From positions 1 to 64,000 of the forward strand of contig JAIUPO010000006.1 in NCBI GenBank assembly GCA_020160805.1: 64,000 bases of DNA, given 5' to 3'. Positions 40,290 to 48,308 of the stretch are shown here, in pieces (position 1 is the first letter of the stretch; the number at the start of each line of letters is the position of its first letter). A program made the translations under genes and the position numbers. The notes below the pieces were generated by a model that made no database searches, was not told the origin of the DNA, and was given only the letters and a program-made list of their open reading frames with translations. The DNA comes from Actinomycetota bacterium (GTDB lineage: Bacteria > Actinomycetota > Actinomycetes > Actinomycetales > Dermatophilaceae).

Positions 40290-41573
40290 TTATGCATCCG
40301 GTGCCATCCTCGCCATCGCATTGATGATCCGGTCGGAGGCTGCGCCGCCGCGCTCCTCGGGAAGGTTGGCCATGACCTTGAGCAGGAACTTCATCAAGGT
40401 GGTGCGCGGCAGGCCGTACTTCGTCGCCAGCCGCATGACCTCGGGGTGGCCGATCGCGTGGGCAAACCACCGGCCCAGGGTGAAATAGCCGCCGAGGGCG
40501 GACTTCATGAGTTCGGGGTATGCCGCGAGCACCCGCTCGCGGTCCGCGTCGCTGCCGCGGGTGAGAGCCTGGGCGATGATCTCGCTGCCCACGCGGGCCG
40601 CCTCGAGGGCGTAGTCGATGCCCTCGCCGTTGAACGGATTGACCATGCCGCCGGCATCGCCGACGAGGAGGAGTCCGTCCGCATACAACGGGCTGCGATT
40701 GAAGCCCATGGGGAGGGCGGCGCCGCGGATCGGGCCGGCGGACTCATCGTGGGTCAGGTGCCAGTCGGCGTCTATGTCTTCGACCCAGCGGCGCATGACG
40801 TCCTTGTAGTCGGTCTTGCCGAAGGCGCTGGAGGTGTCGAGGATGCCGAGCCCGACATTGGTGCGGCCGTCCTCGAGGGGGAAGAGCCAGCCATAACCGG
40901 GCATCAGCTGCCGGTTGCCGGCGTCATCGCGGGTCCACAGTTCGAGGTGGGACTCGAGATAGTTGTCTTGGCGGGGCGTCTTGTAATAGGCGCGCACGGC
41001 GACGCCCATGACCCGGTCCTCGCGCTTCTCCCGGCCAACGGCGGTCGCGAGGCGGGAGGAGACGCCATCGGAGGCGACGACGACGGGGGCGCGCACGGCA
41101 TACGTCTCCCCCGTGGCCCGCCCCTTAGCGTCGAGGCGCTTAGCGCTGACGCCGACGACCCGGCCGGTGCGCTCGTCGCGGATCGGCTCGGTTGCCGAGG
41201 TGGCTTCGAGGAGTTTGGCCCCGCGCTGCTGGGCGTGGCGGGCCAACGCCTCGTCGAACTGGCTGCGGGTGCGGACCATGCCATATCCCGGGAAAGTGCG
41301 GGTCGTGGGCCAGTCGAGCGTGAGCGTGTGGCCGCCGCCCTTGATGCGCAGGCCCTGCGTGCGCTGCCAGCCGGTGGTGTCGACGCCGAGGCTGACGAGT
41401 TCCTTGACCGCGCGCGGCGTCAGGCCGTCACCGCAGATCTTGTCGCGGGGGAAGGTGGCCTTCTCCAGCAGGACGACATCGAGTCCGTGTTGGGCGAGGT
41501 AGGCAGCCGTGGCGCTCCCGCCCGGGCCGGCGCCGACGACGACGACATCGGCCTGATCGACAGGCTGTGTCAT
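40290..41573 (-). CDS. geranylgeranyl reductase family flavoprotein (MenJ-like)
   Basis: 427 residues. The N-terminal Rossmann motif VVVVGAGPGGSATAAYLAQ binds FAD. The later motifs GDGLTPRAVKEL and VGDAGGMVNPFNGEGIDYAL (near residue 285) complete the FAD domain. In mycobacteria a homologue (MenJ) saturates one double bond of the menaquinone side chain, and an equivalent gene commonly precedes nuoA in actinobacteria. Being first in an operon with complex I and the polyprenyl synthase fits that role. It could instead reduce other prenyl lipids. Confidence 0.9.
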   Translation of the reverse strand: MTQPVDQADVVVVGAGPGGSATAAYLAQHGLDVVLLEKATFPRDKICGDGLTPRAVKELVSLGVDTTGWQRTQGLRIKGGGHTLTLDWPTTRTFPGYGMVRTRSQFDEALARHAQQRGAKLLEATSATEPIRDERTGRVVGVSAKRLDAKGRATGETYAVRAPVVVASDGVSSRLATAVGREKREDRVMGVAVRAYYKTPRQDNYLESHLELWTRDDAGNRQLMPGYGWLFPLEDGRTNVGLGILDTSSAFGKTDYKDVMRRWVEDIDADWHLTHDESAGPIRGAALPMGFNRSPLYADGLLLVGDAGGMVNPFNGEGIDYALEAARVGSEIIAQALTRGSDADRERVLAAYPELMKSALGGYFTLGRWFAHAIGHPEVMRLATKYGLPRTTLMKFLLKVMANLPEERGGAASDRIINAMARMAPDA

Positions 41574-41592
41574 GTGATGGTCCCTCGCACGC

Positions 41593-41610
41593 TTGTGAAC
41601 GGTTTCACGA
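41593..41610 (-). promoter_or_regulatory. Rex operator upstream of reductase-nuo operon
   Basis: On the plus strand TTGTGAA (41593-41599), CGGT, TTCACGA (41604-41610). This matches the Rex operator pattern TTGTGAA-N4-TTCACAA at all but one position. It is immediately downstream of the putative transcription start, where a bound repressor would block polymerase. Rex is an NADH/NAD-sensing repressor known to control nuo in Streptomyces, and a rex gene lies at 63547 in this window. Confidence 0.8.
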
Positions 41611-41618
41611 ACTGAGCG

Positions 41619-41624
41619 AGTCTA
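41619..41624 (-). promoter_or_regulatory. putative -10 of the reductase-nuo operon
   Basis: TAGACT on the minus strand, a good actinobacterial -10, about 46 bases before the ATG at 41573. The predicted start of transcription (about 41612) abuts the Rex operator. Confidence 0.5.
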
Positions 41625-41645
41625 GGCGAGCCTGCGCACGGCGGG

Positions 41646-41664
41646 GGAAGTAAGGCTTGCCTAA
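41646..41664 (-). promoter_or_regulatory. possible DtxR/IdeR-type iron box upstream of the nuo operon
   Basis: On the minus strand TTAGGCAAGCCTTACTTCC; the first 17 positions carry 13 matches to the 19-base DtxR consensus recalled as TTAGGTTAGCCTAACCTAA. Its core TAAGGCTTGCCTAA is near-palindromic. It lies just upstream of the promoter and overlaps the stop codon of the neighbouring gene. Confidence 0.45.
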
Positions 41665-42200
41665 GTCGCGGCTCCATCCACTGGGAGAACGGGCGTGGTC
41701 GGCGTGCTTCCCGGTTCCGCGGGCGGGGCACTGGGGCTCGTCGGCTCGCTGGGCTGGGGCGGCACGGGATCCGTCGGTGTCGCCGGCGGGGCGCTCGGGT
41801 CCGCGGGCCGGGTGGGTTCGGCCGGCGGTGTGGGTTCGGCCGGGCGCGTCGGCTCGGCCGGCGGCGTGGGTTCGGTGGGCGGGGCTGGCTGGGTCGGAGG
41901 CGCCGTCTCGGCGGGTTCGGCAGGCTCGGTGGGCTGTGCGGGCGGGGCAGGCTGCGACGGCGGTGCCGGCTGCTCGGGGGTCGTCGGCGGGGCGGGAACT
42001 GTCTCGTCCGGCATACCGAGCGCATCCTCCAAGGCTTCGCGGCCCTGCTCGATCATCGAATCGAAGCGGCCGCCGGTGCGCTCGCTAATGACCTGCTCGA
42101 CCTTGTCGAAGGCGGCATCGGCCTGTTCGGGGTGCTCGCGGGCATACTCCTTGGCCTTGTCCACGGCCTCGCCCGAGGAGAACTGGTTCGGTTGCGTCAT
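41661..42200 (-). CDS. Rv0909-family putative antitoxin domain with Pro-rich repeat tail
   Basis: 179 residues from ATG 42200, with GAGG upstream. The first 65 residues (AKEYAREHPEQADAAFDKVE then ISERTGG) resemble the small Rv0909/MT0933-type proteins annotated as putative antitoxins. The remaining 110 residues are low-complexity Pro/Glu/Thr sequence built on repeats such as PPAEPTRPAEPT. No toxin gene adjoins it, so the antitoxin label is doubtful; it may be an envelope or structural protein. No signal peptide. Confidence 0.7.
   Translation of the reverse strand: MTQPNQFSSGEAVDKAKEYAREHPEQADAAFDKVEQVISERTGGRFDSMIEQGREALEDALGMPDETVPAPPTTPEQPAPPSQPAPPAQPTEPAEPAETAPPTQPAPPTEPTPPAEPTRPAEPTPPAEPTRPADPSAPPATPTDPVPPQPSEPTSPSAPPAEPGSTPTTPVLPVDGAAT
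41800..41880. repeat. imperfect ~36-bp tandem coding repeats
   Basis: At least two imperfect copies of a ~36-bp unit (built on GGTTCGGCCGGCGG and TCGGCTCGGCCGGCGG) encode the Pro-Thr-Glu repeats of the Rv0909-like protein. Boundaries are approximate. Such repeats are prone to length change. Confidence 0.6.
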
Positions 42201-42300
42201 CTGGCGCTCCTCTCGCATCCGGCGCCCGGCGGCCCGGGCCCGTTCCTCAGGCTAGGCAGGAGGAGGCGCGTCACGGGGCCTTAGCCGCCAGGCGGCGGCG

Positions 42301-43587
42301 TCAAATGCGCGCCGTGAGTGCGTCGCGCATCGGGAGGAACTTGGCGTCCGATTCGGCGACCTCGTCGTCGGGATCCGAACCGGCGACGATTCCGCAGCCG
42401 GCATAGAGCGTGATCGTGCGCGGATCGGCCTCGTCGAGGCGACCGGAACGCAGGCCGATGCCCCACTCGCCATCGCCCGCGGCATCCATCCAACCGACCG
42501 GGCCGGCGTAGCGCCCGCGATCCATGCCCTCCAACTCGGTGATGAGGGCGTCCGCGGCGGGGGTAGGGGTGCCGCAGACCGCCGCACTCGGGTGCAGCGA
42601 GGCGGCGAGTTCCAGGGAGGTCGAGCCGTCATCGACGGCGCCCGCGACGTCGGTCGCGAGGTGCATGACATTGGGCAGGTGCAGGACGAATGGTGTCTCC
42701 GGAACATTCATCGAACCACAGTGTCGCGCAAGGGAATCGGCGACGGAACGCACGGCATACTCATGCTCCTCCAGGTCCTTGGAGGAGCGGGCGAGCGACG
42801 CGGCGAGGGCGAGGTCGTGGTCGTCGTCGCCGGTGCGCCGGATGGTGCCGGCGAGCACGCGGGAGGTCGCGAGCCCGCGATCAAGGCGAACGAGCATCTC
42901 GGGGGTCGCGCCGACCAGGCCGGCGACGGCGAAGACCCAGGTGTTGGCGTATGCCGCCGCGAGCCGCCGCAGCAGCCATTGCGGTTCGATGGGTTGCTCC
43001 CCCTGGGCGACGAGTGCGCGGGCGAGGACAACCTTGTCGAGGTCGCCGCGGGTGATGCGGGTGACGGCTTCGGCGACCGCAATCTCCCACTCGGCCGCAG
43101 TCTTGGGGCCGTCGGCGAAGGCGACCTCGCCGGGGCTGGAAGGGTCGCTCGCGGGGATGAGATCGGGGGTGGCGGGGACGGCCTCGCCGACCGTGGCGGT
43201 CGTCAGCCAGGCCCGGCCGGAGCGACGACCGACGACAACGGAGGGCACGACCAGGCGCGAATCGTCTTGGGAGGCAGCGGCATACGCCATGGAGCCGAAG
43301 GCGATCGGGCCGGTGCCGGGGCGGGCGAGGTCGTCGCGGACGACGGCCGCACTGCATACCTCCCGCCACCAGCCGGCCGCTTGGGCGAAGCGATCGGACC
43401 CGCGCGTGGCGAAGTCGAGGGCGCTGCCCCAGCCGACGAGACCCTCGCCATGACGCACCCACGAGCAGACCTGCGAAGCGGGGGTCGCGGCGGGGATGAG
43501 GGTCAGCAGGTCCGCGGCGACGGCTTCGGGGATCTCGACCGTGCGAGCGATCAGGCGCGCGGGTCCGGCGGCGGGCAGGGTGGACAT
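42301..43587 (-). CDS. menF: isochorismate synthase
   Basis: 428 residues from ATG 43587. A chorismate-binding enzyme converting chorismate to isochorismate, the entry step to menaquinone. The C-terminal half has the conserved blocks KVVLARALVAQG, the ATSRVLAGTIRRTG loop, SLHPSAAVCGTPTPAADALI near residue 345 and GRYAGPVGWMDAAGDG near residue 372. MenF-type rather than EntC-type is inferred from the men genes around it. A TTG nine bases upstream is in frame but unlikely. Confidence 0.9.
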   Translation of the reverse strand: MSTLPAAGPARLIARTVEIPEAVAADLLTLIPAATPASQVCSWVRHGEGLVGWGSALDFATRGSDRFAQAAGWWREVCSAAVVRDDLARPGTGPIAFGSMAYAAASQDDSRLVVPSVVVGRRSGRAWLTTATVGEAVPATPDLIPASDPSSPGEVAFADGPKTAAEWEIAVAEAVTRITRGDLDKVVLARALVAQGEQPIEPQWLLRRLAAAYANTWVFAVAGLVGATPEMLVRLDRGLATSRVLAGTIRRTGDDDHDLALAASLARSSKDLEEHEYAVRSVADSLARHCGSMNVPETPFVLHLPNVMHLATDVAGAVDDGSTSLELAASLHPSAAVCGTPTPAADALITELEGMDRGRYAGPVGWMDAAGDGEWGIGLRSGRLDEADPRTITLYAGCGIVAGSDPDDEVAESDAKFLPMRDALTARI

Positions 43588-43595
43588 CGGCGGCA

Positions 43596-43601
43596 AGCCT
43601 A
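43596..43601 (-). promoter_or_regulatory. putative -10 for near-leaderless menF transcript
   Basis: TAGGCT on the minus strand ends eight bases before the ATG at 43587, in the divergent menF/menG gap. Confidence 0.35.
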
Positions 43602-43676
43602 CGACTCCCGCGCGCCGAGAACGGCAGCCGATGGGTGTGACACGGGTCCGGTCGGGGCGTGAGGGATGATGGGCGC

Positions 43677-44369
43677 ATGAGTCGCGCCAGCCTGGAGAAG
43701 GACCCGACCGAGGTCGCGGCGATGTTCGATGACGTCGCCGCTCGCTATGACGTGACCAATGACGTGCTCAGCCTTGGACAGGACCGGCGGTGGCGCAAGC
43801 AGGTGGTCGCGGCGGTGGCGGCGGTTGCTGGGGAGACGGTGCTGGACATCGCGGCAGGGACGGGGACGAGTTCGGAGCCCTATGCCGACGCTGGGGTGCG
43901 CGTGATTCCGGCGGACTTCTCGCTGGGGATGCTCAAGGTCGGGAAGCGCCGGCGTGCGGACTTGGGGTTCACGGCGGCCGATGCACTGCGATTGCCGTTC
44001 GCGGACAACTCTTTTAACGCGGTGACGATGTCTTTTGGGTTGCGGAATGTGTCGGACTCTTCGCTGGCGCTGCGGGAGTTTGCCCGGGTGACGAAGCCGG
44101 GTGGGCGCTTCGTGCTGTGCGAGTTTTCGGCGCCGACGAACAAGGCCTTCCGGACGATCTACAACGAGTACCTCATGCGGTCGTTGCCGCCCGTGGCCCG
44201 TCGGGTCAGCTCGAACCCGGACTCGTATGTCTATCTGGCCGAGTCGATCCGGGCCTGGCCCGCGCAGCGCGAGATGGCGCAGATCATCGCCGACGCCGGG
44301 TGGAGTTCGGTGCGCTGGCGCAATCTGTCCGGCGGCATCGTGGCCCTGCACCACGCGGTCAAGGCCTGA
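43677..44369 (+). CDS. menG: demethylmenaquinone methyltransferase
   Basis: 230 residues from ATG 43677 (GAGGGA about ten bases upstream). The UbiE/MenG signatures are clear: [25 protein letters not shown] at the start is split by the SAM motif [16 protein letters not shown] near residue 55. [14 protein letters not shown] and [11 protein letters not shown] follow. It methylates demethylmenaquinone, the last step of menaquinone synthesis, at the membrane surface. Divergent from menF and convergent with menD. Confidence 0.93.
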   Translation: MSRASLEKDPTEVAAMFDDVAARYDVTNDVLSLGQDRRWRKQVVAAVAAVAGETVLDIAAGTGTSSEPYADAGVRVIPADFSLGMLKVGKRRRADLGFTAADALRLPFADNSFNAVTMSFGLRNVSDSSLALREFARVTKPGGRFVLCEFSAPTNKAFRTIYNEYLMRSLPPVARRVSSNPDSYVYLAESIRAWPAQREMAQIIADAGWSSVRWRNLSGGIVALHHAVKA

Positions 44370-44413
44370 CGCCTGCTCGGGCCGTGGCGGCGCGGCGGGC
44401 GGGCGTGCGCGGC

Positions 44414-44483
44414 CTAACGCCCGGGCTACCGCCTGGTACTGGTCGCGATCACGGCCGATACCAGTCGGTAGGTCAGGCGTTAG
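44414..44483. terminator. long imperfect palindrome between menG and menD
   Basis: The arms CTAACGCC, CTACCG and CTGGTA (44414-44438) pair with TACCAG, CGGTAG and GGCGTTAG (44459-44483). That gives 20 base pairs, interrupted symmetrically by a 4x4 and a 1x1 mismatch, with a 20-base loop. It sits between the convergent menG and menD stops and overlaps the last menD codons. A bidirectional terminator without a T-tract is the simplest reading. Confidence 0.6.
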
Positions 44484-46269
44484 CGCGGGCGGCGGTGGCG
44501 CGCAGGTGGGCGTGGGCGTCCTCGTGACCGGCGCGATCGATGGGCACCTCGATGACGCGTAGGCCGTTCGGGGTCTGGCTCACGCTGGCGGCGAGCGCTT
44601 CCGAGGTGGTGGCGAGGTCATGCAGTATGCCGTGGGCTCCGGCGAGTGCGCCGAGATCGGTTGTCGTCGGGGTGCCGAAGAGCCGTTCGTAGGGTTCGGT
44701 CAGGGCCGCCCGGCCAGGCTCGAGGAGCCCGAAGATGCCGCCGCCTTGGTCGTTGACGACCACGATGGTCAGGTTCGGGCGGGGTTCGGCGGGGCCGATG
44801 AGCAGGCCGTTCGTGTCGTGCAGGAAGGTCAGGTCGCCCATCAGGGCGTATGTCGGCCGGTCCGGCTCAGCGAGCGCGATCCCGATGGCGGTGGAGACGC
44901 AGCCGTCGATGCCCGCGAGGCCACGGGAGGCGAGGATGGCGCAGCCGGGGGGCACGCGGCATACGCCGAAGTCGATGTCTCGCACCGGATTTGATGGGCC
45001 GGTGAACAGAATCGCGTCCTCGGGGAGGGCGTCGATGACGGTTCGCGCGATGGCGAGACCGCTCGGCCAGGCTGGCGGGTCGTCGGCGACGGCCGCCGCG
45101 AGGGCTGTGCCGGCCTCGTGCCAGGCGCGAGCCCACGGGCCGTGATCTGGGTGGGTGACAGCGGCTTGGGTGGCAGTGCGGTGGGTCGCAGATGCCGCGT
45201 GCGCGAGTGTCGCGTGCAGGTCGGTGGCGTGGGCGACGACCCCAGCAGGATCGGCATACCGCTGCGTGTCGGTGAGGGCCTCAACGCGCAGGCCCGGGCG
45301 GCGAAGCAGGGCGGTGACCGGACGGGACAAAGTGGTGCGACCGACGACGATGACGCGCTCGGGCGCATGGGCGTCGACAAAGGTGGCATCGGTGAGCAGG
45401 AGCGGGCCATGCGGGAGGACACCGGGCTCGTCGTCGGCCCGCTCGCCGAAGGGTTCGGCGATGACGGGATAGCCGTGCTGTGCAGCCCAGGCCACCACCT
45501 GCGGGCGGTCGTGGGCGTCCACGAGATCGCCGAGGACAACCAGGGTGGTTCGGTGGGGAACTTTGCTGTCGCCCTGGCCGCAGCAAACTTCCCCAGCGTG
45601 ACGCTCGACCGTGGCGACCGTTCCACGTGTCAACTTGGCCGGGGCGGTCGAGGCGGCGGGTGAGAGTAGCGGCCAGGAATCCGGCACCAGGGGCTCGGCG
45701 AGGCAGACGTTCAGGTGAACGGGGCCTGGGTCGTGCCTGGGGATTTCACCCGCGGGTGACCCGAGCGCGGCGGCGATGGCCGTCGACATGAGCGACTCGA
45801 CGGCACCGAGATCGAGCGCGGAGGCACCGTCCGTCCCAACGATCGGAGCGGCTACCTCGCCCGCCACATCGGCCTCGAAACGCACCGCCCCCGGGAAGAT
45901 GCCCGGCTGGGTCGTCGTCTGGTTGGCGCCCGAACCACGAAGTGCCGCAGGCCGATCCGCGGAGAGGACAAGCAGCGGAACCTTCGCGTGGTGCGCCTCC
46001 AAGACGGCCGGGTGCAGATTGGCCACGGCCGTTCCGGAGGTGGTGATCACCGCGGCGGGGACGCGCGAGGTCTTGGCCAAACCAACAGCCAGGAAGCCCG
46101 CCGACCGCTCGTCCACCCGCACATGCAGACGCACCAAGCCGGCCTGCTCGGCGGCATACGCGGCATACGCCAGCGGCGCGGAGCGCGAGCCGGGGCACAG
46201 CACGATCTCGGACACCCCCTCCCGGATCGCCGCGGCGATCAGGGCCTGGGCGAACTCAAGGGCGGACAC
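44473..46269 (-). CDS. menD: SEPHCHC synthase MenD
   Basis: 598 residues from GTG 46269, with AGGA eight bases upstream. The open frame continues a little further without MenD-like sequence. A ThDP enzyme that joins isochorismate and 2-oxoglutarate. Signatures: LCPGSRSAPLAYAAY near residue 25, RVDERSAGFLAVGLAK near residue 52, and the cofactor site YALMGDLTFLHDTNGLL near residue 475. It uses 2-oxoglutarate, the probable substrate of KorAB as well. Confidence 0.95.
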   Translation of the reverse strand: MSALEFAQALIAAAIREGVSEIVLCPGSRSAPLAYAAYAAEQAGLVRLHVRVDERSAGFLAVGLAKTSRVPAAVITTSGTAVANLHPAVLEAHHAKVPLLVLSADRPAALRGSGANQTTTQPGIFPGAVRFEADVAGEVAAPIVGTDGASALDLGAVESLMSTAIAAALGSPAGEIPRHDPGPVHLNVCLAEPLVPDSWPLLSPAASTAPAKLTRGTVATVERHAGEVCCGQGDSKVPHRTTLVVLGDLVDAHDRPQVVAWAAQHGYPVIAEPFGERADDEPGVLPHGPLLLTDATFVDAHAPERVIVVGRTTLSRPVTALLRRPGLRVEALTDTQRYADPAGVVAHATDLHATLAHAASATHRTATQAAVTHPDHGPWARAWHEAGTALAAAVADDPPAWPSGLAIARTVIDALPEDAILFTGPSNPVRDIDFGVCRVPPGCAILASRGLAGIDGCVSTAIGIALAEPDRPTYALMGDLTFLHDTNGLLIGPAEPRPNLTIVVVNDQGGGIFGLLEPGRAALTEPYERLFGTPTTTDLGALAGAHGILHDLATTSEALAASVSQTPNGLRVIEVPIDRAGHEDAHAHLRATAARANA

Positions 46270-46427
46270 CCGATGAATCCTGCCAGCACCGCCGGACACG
46301 AGCGCCACCGCTGGCGAGGAGCACTCCGAAAGCCGGCCGGCAAGCAACCACCGGTCAGCGGCGCGCGCACCCGGCCCGGCATGGCAGGCTGGGCCCTCAC
46401 GAGAACCATGATTGACGGAGTCCGATC

Positions 46428-47151
46428 CTGACCGACCTCTCCCAGCCGGCCAGCGACGTCGACCTGCCCTGGGACGCCCTGGTGGCCAAGGCGACGCGCC
46501 ACCTGCAATTGCAGACCATCCTGCAAGACCGCTTCATGAACCTGCGCGAGGCGGCCTGGGCGGTCAATATCACCGAGGGCACGATCACCTTCACCCACGA
46601 GGGGCCAACAGGCGGTGGCGCCGGTGCAGATCGTCGGCACCCTGAACACGGCGGACTCCGCCTGGATGTGGGGCTGGGATCACCCGTCGGTTCCGGAGGA
46701 TCTGGGCGAGCACGCCCGCGCGGTGCGGTCGACGGCATACCCACCGAGCACGACAGCGACCAGTTGGCGCGGCCGGTGCCGCCTTTCACGGCCGAGCAGG
46801 CGATCGGCGTCGTGCAGTCCTATCAGCGGCAGATGGAGCCGATCTACCGGATCGGACTCGACCAGGACCTCGACGCGGCGGAGGAGGAGCGGCGCCTCGG
46901 CGCGCAGCGAGTTGCGGGCGGCCTTCTGGCGGCGCACGGACGACTTCCACGAGGGCGGAGTCTTCGGCAGCGGCAACGACTACGCGATCGCCGAATTGAC
47001 CGATTGGCATGCAGCGCCCGTCCACGAGCGGCTGTGGCAGGTGACCTACCGGCGGCGGATCACCCCCGATCTGGCGATGAACGAGGGCTATCTCGTCATG
47101 CTCTTCGACGACGCCCCGCAGTTGGTGGACCTCATCGAAGACGCCGACTGA
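46428..47151 (+). pseudogene. decayed hypothetical gene (DUF6882-like) with three frame changes
   Basis: A protein-like sequence is spread over two plus-strand frames. TILQDRFMNLREAAWAVNI lies in one frame to about 46605. QIVGTLNTADSAWMWGWDHP follows in the next. GIPTEHDSDQLARPVPPFTA returns to the first from about 46735. RTDDFHEGGVFGSGNDYAIA is again in the second from about 46900 to the stop at 47151. An extra C near 46606 explains the first change. No start codon fits the front; CTG 46428 is simply where the open frame begins. The family guess rests on the WMWGW-type motif. Confidence 0.65.
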
Positions 47152-47162
47152 GGCTCACGCGC

Positions 47163-47888
47163 TCACAAGGTCCCCGTCGCGGGGCGCCGATCGGTGAGGC
47201 AGTAGACCTGCCCGCCCGGGGCGGTCATGACGCTCCAGTGCGTCCACTCAGCCGTATGCCGTGCGCCCAGCCCCTCGTGTTCCGCGCGGGTTCGCGCCCG
47301 GTCGGCGCAGGCGAGATCCGGGTGTCCCGTCACCACGCCGCCTTCGGTGTCGTTGCGCTGCAATAGGATTCGGACCGGCAGGTGGCGTGGTCGCGGCAGA
47401 ACGCGGAACTGATTCATCGACCCCGTCACCGGCTCGATCCCCATGAGCGCACCCCAGAAAGCGCACTCGGCTTCCCACTGATCCGCCGGAATATCGAGAC
47501 AGAGCTGGTCGAGCAGGACCGCGCCGCCGCGCTCCTGACGCGCAGCGCCATGCCAGGTCGTCAGGCAGAAGACGAAGCCGCCGGGCGAGCGGAGCACGAC
47601 ATACCCATCCCCGGGATAGCGGAAGACCTCCCGCGCGCCGAGCCCGATCGCGAAAAGCGCTGCGGCCGAGGGATCCTCGACATCGAGGTCGAGATGCACT
47701 CCCCCGTCGTCGCCGACTGCTTGCAGCTTCACCCACGGATCTCCGGCCGGCGGCGCCAACGTCGCGAACTCGCCGCCCGCCCCGCGCACGTCGACCACCT
47801 GCGTGCCCGTGGCGTCGGCCCAGAACTGCCATAGCTCATCCGCCGGGGTCGGCACATCGAGGAAGATCCACAGCCAGCGCACGTCCAC
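47163..47888 (-). CDS. VOC/glyoxalase-family protein with two domains
   Basis: About 241 residues from GTG 47888 (GTG 47882 is an alternative; no ATG). Two glyoxalase-fold halves are recognisable. The first runs from RWLWIFLDVPTPADELWQFW to FVFCLTTWHG; the second from VLLDQLCLDIPADQWEAE to GGQVYCLTDRRP. Such two-domain proteins include glyoxalases, dioxygenases and resistance proteins; metal ligands are not obvious enough to choose. Divergent from the ArsC-like gene. Confidence 0.8.
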   Translation of the reverse strand: MDVRWLWIFLDVPTPADELWQFWADATGTQVVDVRGAGGEFATLAPPAGDPWVKLQAVGDDGGVHLDLDVEDPSAAALFAIGLGAREVFRYPGDGYVVLRSPGGFVFCLTTWHGAARQERGGAVLLDQLCLDIPADQWEAECAFWGALMGIEPVTGSMNQFRVLPRPRHLPVRILLQRNDTEGGVVTGHPDLACADRARTRAEHEGLGARHTAEWTHWSVMTAPGGQVYCLTDRRPATGTL

Positions 47889-47942
47889 CCGCCCAGCCTG
47901 CCAGTCCGCGCCCAGCCTCGGCGAGCGCTTAAAGTGGCGAGC

Positions 47943-48308
47943 GTGAGTGAGACGACGATCCTGCACAATCCGGCCTGCTCGACCTCCCGCGCGGCGCTGG
48001 AGAACGCCGAGGACGTCGGCGCGGCGGTGGCGGTCCGCAACTACCTCAAGCAGCAGCTCACCGAGGCCGAGCTGCGCGATCTCATCGCGATTCTTCGCGA
48101 TCCCGTCGGCGATCTGGTGCGCCGGGACGCCTATTTCGTCGAGCAGGGCCTCGAGCACGACGACATCGATGACGCCGATTCGGTGGTCGCCACCCTGCTC
48201 GCCCACCCGCGACTGCTGCAGCGCCCGATCCTCGTGCGCGATGGCGTCGCGATCATCGGGCGCCCGAAGGATCGCGCCAAGGCCTTCCTCGCGGGGCAGG
48301 ACGTCTGA
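47943..48308 (+). CDS. ArsC-family reductase (thioredoxin fold)
   Basis: 121 residues from GTG 47943; GTG 47934 is possible. The active-site segment ILHNPACSTSRAALE matches the HNPxCGTSR motif of glutaredoxin-linked arsenate reductases, with Ser in place of the Gly. The later arginines in LLQRPILVRDG and IIGRPKD correspond to the oxyanion-binding positions of ArsC. No other arsenic gene is nearby, so substrate is uncertain. Its stop overlaps the proposed CTG start of menE. Confidence 0.85.
   Translation: MSETTILHNPACSTSRAALENAEDVGAAVAVRNYLKQQLTEAELRDLIAILRDPVGDLVRRDAYFVEQGLEHDDIDDADSVVATLLAHPRLLQRPILVRDGVAIIGRPKDRAKAFLAGQDV

Noticed and set aside
43659-43677. GTG 43659 as the start of menG
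   Set aside because: The GAGGGA ribosome binding site lies downstream of it and the MenG family starts at the ATG at 43677.
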